Part shown: in pieces, positions 63,045 through 64,000 of the stretch
How positions within the stretch are numbered: position 1 is the first letter of the stretch
Layout: each line of letters opens with the position of its first letter
DNA from: Muscardinus avellanarius
Taxonomy: Eukaryota > Chordata > Mammalia > Rodentia > Gliridae
DNA length: 64,000 bases
Assembly: GCA_963383645.1 (NCBI GenBank)
Contig: OY726579.1
Coordinates: 493,501 to 557,500 of the forward strand
Reading direction: 5' to 3'
Translations under genes and position numbers: made by a program
Notes under the pieces: generated by a model
What the model was told of the DNA's origin: nothing
Seen by the model: the letters and a program-made list of their open reading frames with translations, nothing else
Databases searched by the model: none

Positions 63045-63217
63045 GCTGGGTGCTTGAGAGCCTGAGAGGGGAAGACTGCAGGTTCAAAGCCATCCTTGGC
63101 AACTTAGTGAGGCTCTCAGCAACCTAGCAAGACCTTGTTTTCAGATAAGTAACAGAATTAGGCTGGGGTGTTGGTTGGTAGAATGCCCCTTGGTTCAATT
63201 GCCGGTACCACAAAAAA

Positions 63218-63248
<31 letters not shown>

Positions 63249-63728
63249 ATACCATTATTACAAAGAATTATAATGCATCAATAAAAAATTTTTAAAAGCA
63301 AAGTGTGGTGGCACACGTTTGTACTCCCAGTACTTGGGAGGCTGCGACAGAAGGATCGCGGCCTTCTGTCTAACTTTATGGCCAGCCTCAGCTACTTAGT
63401 GAGGCCCTCCACAACGTAGTGAGACCCTGTTTCAAAATAAAGAATAAAAAATTGGGCTGGGAGTGTAGCTTGAAGGTAGAAACCCCTTGGTTAAATCCCC
63501 AACACCACCATAAAAAAAAAATTTAAAAAAAATTAAAAAAATTTTTTGCCAGGCGTGGTGGCGCACGCTTGTAATCCTCGCGCTTGGGAGGCGGAGACAG
63601 GAGGATCCCGCTGGTTCGAAGCCAGCCGCGCTGGCTTAAGAGACCCTGTTTCCAAATAAAAACATAAAATAGGTCTGGGAGTGTAGCCCGGAGGTAGAAG
63701 GGTTTCTAGGAACTCCAGTACCACCAAA
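63045..63728 (+). mobile_element. Plus-strand SINEs
   Basis: Copies about 63045-63212 with (AAAT)n tail to 63252, 63300-63510 and 63549-63728. Confidence 0.75.
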
Positions 63729-63754
63729 AAATTTAAAAATAAACAAGCTTATAT

Positions 63755-63885
63755 TAATTTATTTTTATACATATATATAATTTATTTATATAATATATAA
63801 TATATAGATATAATTTATATAATACATATTATATAATTTATATAATATAATATATATAATACTTATTTATTTATTTATTTAACTT
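63755..63885. repeat. AT-rich palindromic tract
   Basis: Almost only A and T with many TATATAAT/ATTATATA inverted units; it could extrude a cruciform. The last 115 bases of the window after it are unique AT-rich intron. Confidence 0.75.
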
Positions 63886-64000
63886 TTTTTTTTCAGAAAA
63901 AAATGGACCTGCTTGTTAAATGAACCTACTCTATTTGAGAAGATACAAATAATTTTTAAACAGAATCATCAAAATGTGGGGAAAATATTTTGTTCAGCAC

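Overview
This is nuclear DNA from a mammal, almost certainly a rodent of the squirrel-related clade. Split genes with GT-AG introns, CpG-rich promoters and more than a hundred copies of one dimeric SINE (a B1-like left half joined by an A-rich linker to an ID/tRNA-Ala-like right half, the B1-dID type) fill the window. That SINE type is known from squirrels, mountain beaver and dormice. The right-half wording here (GTAGCTCGGAGGTAGAATG) is not the usual squirrel one, so a mountain-beaver-like relative is possible; this is inference. Older mammalian relics (MIR, L2, MLT1-type LTR, MER5-type DNA transposon) and one probable solo ERV LTR are also present.

The window is syntenic with human 3p25.3, reverse-complemented. 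From left to right: IRAK2 exon 1 (minus, 672-765, rest of gene beyond the left edge); an 11.8 kb SINE-rich intergenic stretch; VHL, complete in three coding exons (minus, 21491 to 14803) with a long 3' UTR to about 12615; BRK1, complete in three coding exons (minus, 31843 to 27416); FANCD2OS (plus, single coding exon 38487-39023, probable non-coding first exon near 32.9 kb, roughly divergent from BRK1); and the last 18 coding exons of FANCD2 (minus, 62649 to 40970), convergent with FANCD2OS. All assigned splice junctions keep frame and agree with the known proteins: VHL 216 aa, BRK1 75 aa, FANCD2OS 178 aa, FANCD2 C-terminal 619 aa.

The genes share a neighbourhood rather than a pathway: IRAK2 is a Toll/IL-1 receptor signalling adaptor, VHL the substrate receptor of an E3 ligase for HIF-alpha, BRK1 a subunit of the WAVE actin-regulatory complex, and FANCD2 a DNA crosslink-repair factor. 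The unusual material lies in repeats and regulation: SINEs nested inside SINEs with visible target-site duplications, an inverted same-subfamily SINE pair inside the VHL 3' UTR, opposite-orientation SINEs flanking VHL exon 2, three tandem GC boxes beside a strong CTCF-like site at the IRAK2 promoter, and two candidate undescribed exons (50127-50230 in a FANCD2 intron and 36639-36759 between BRK1 and FANCD2). I found no bacterial, phage or CRISPR-like system.
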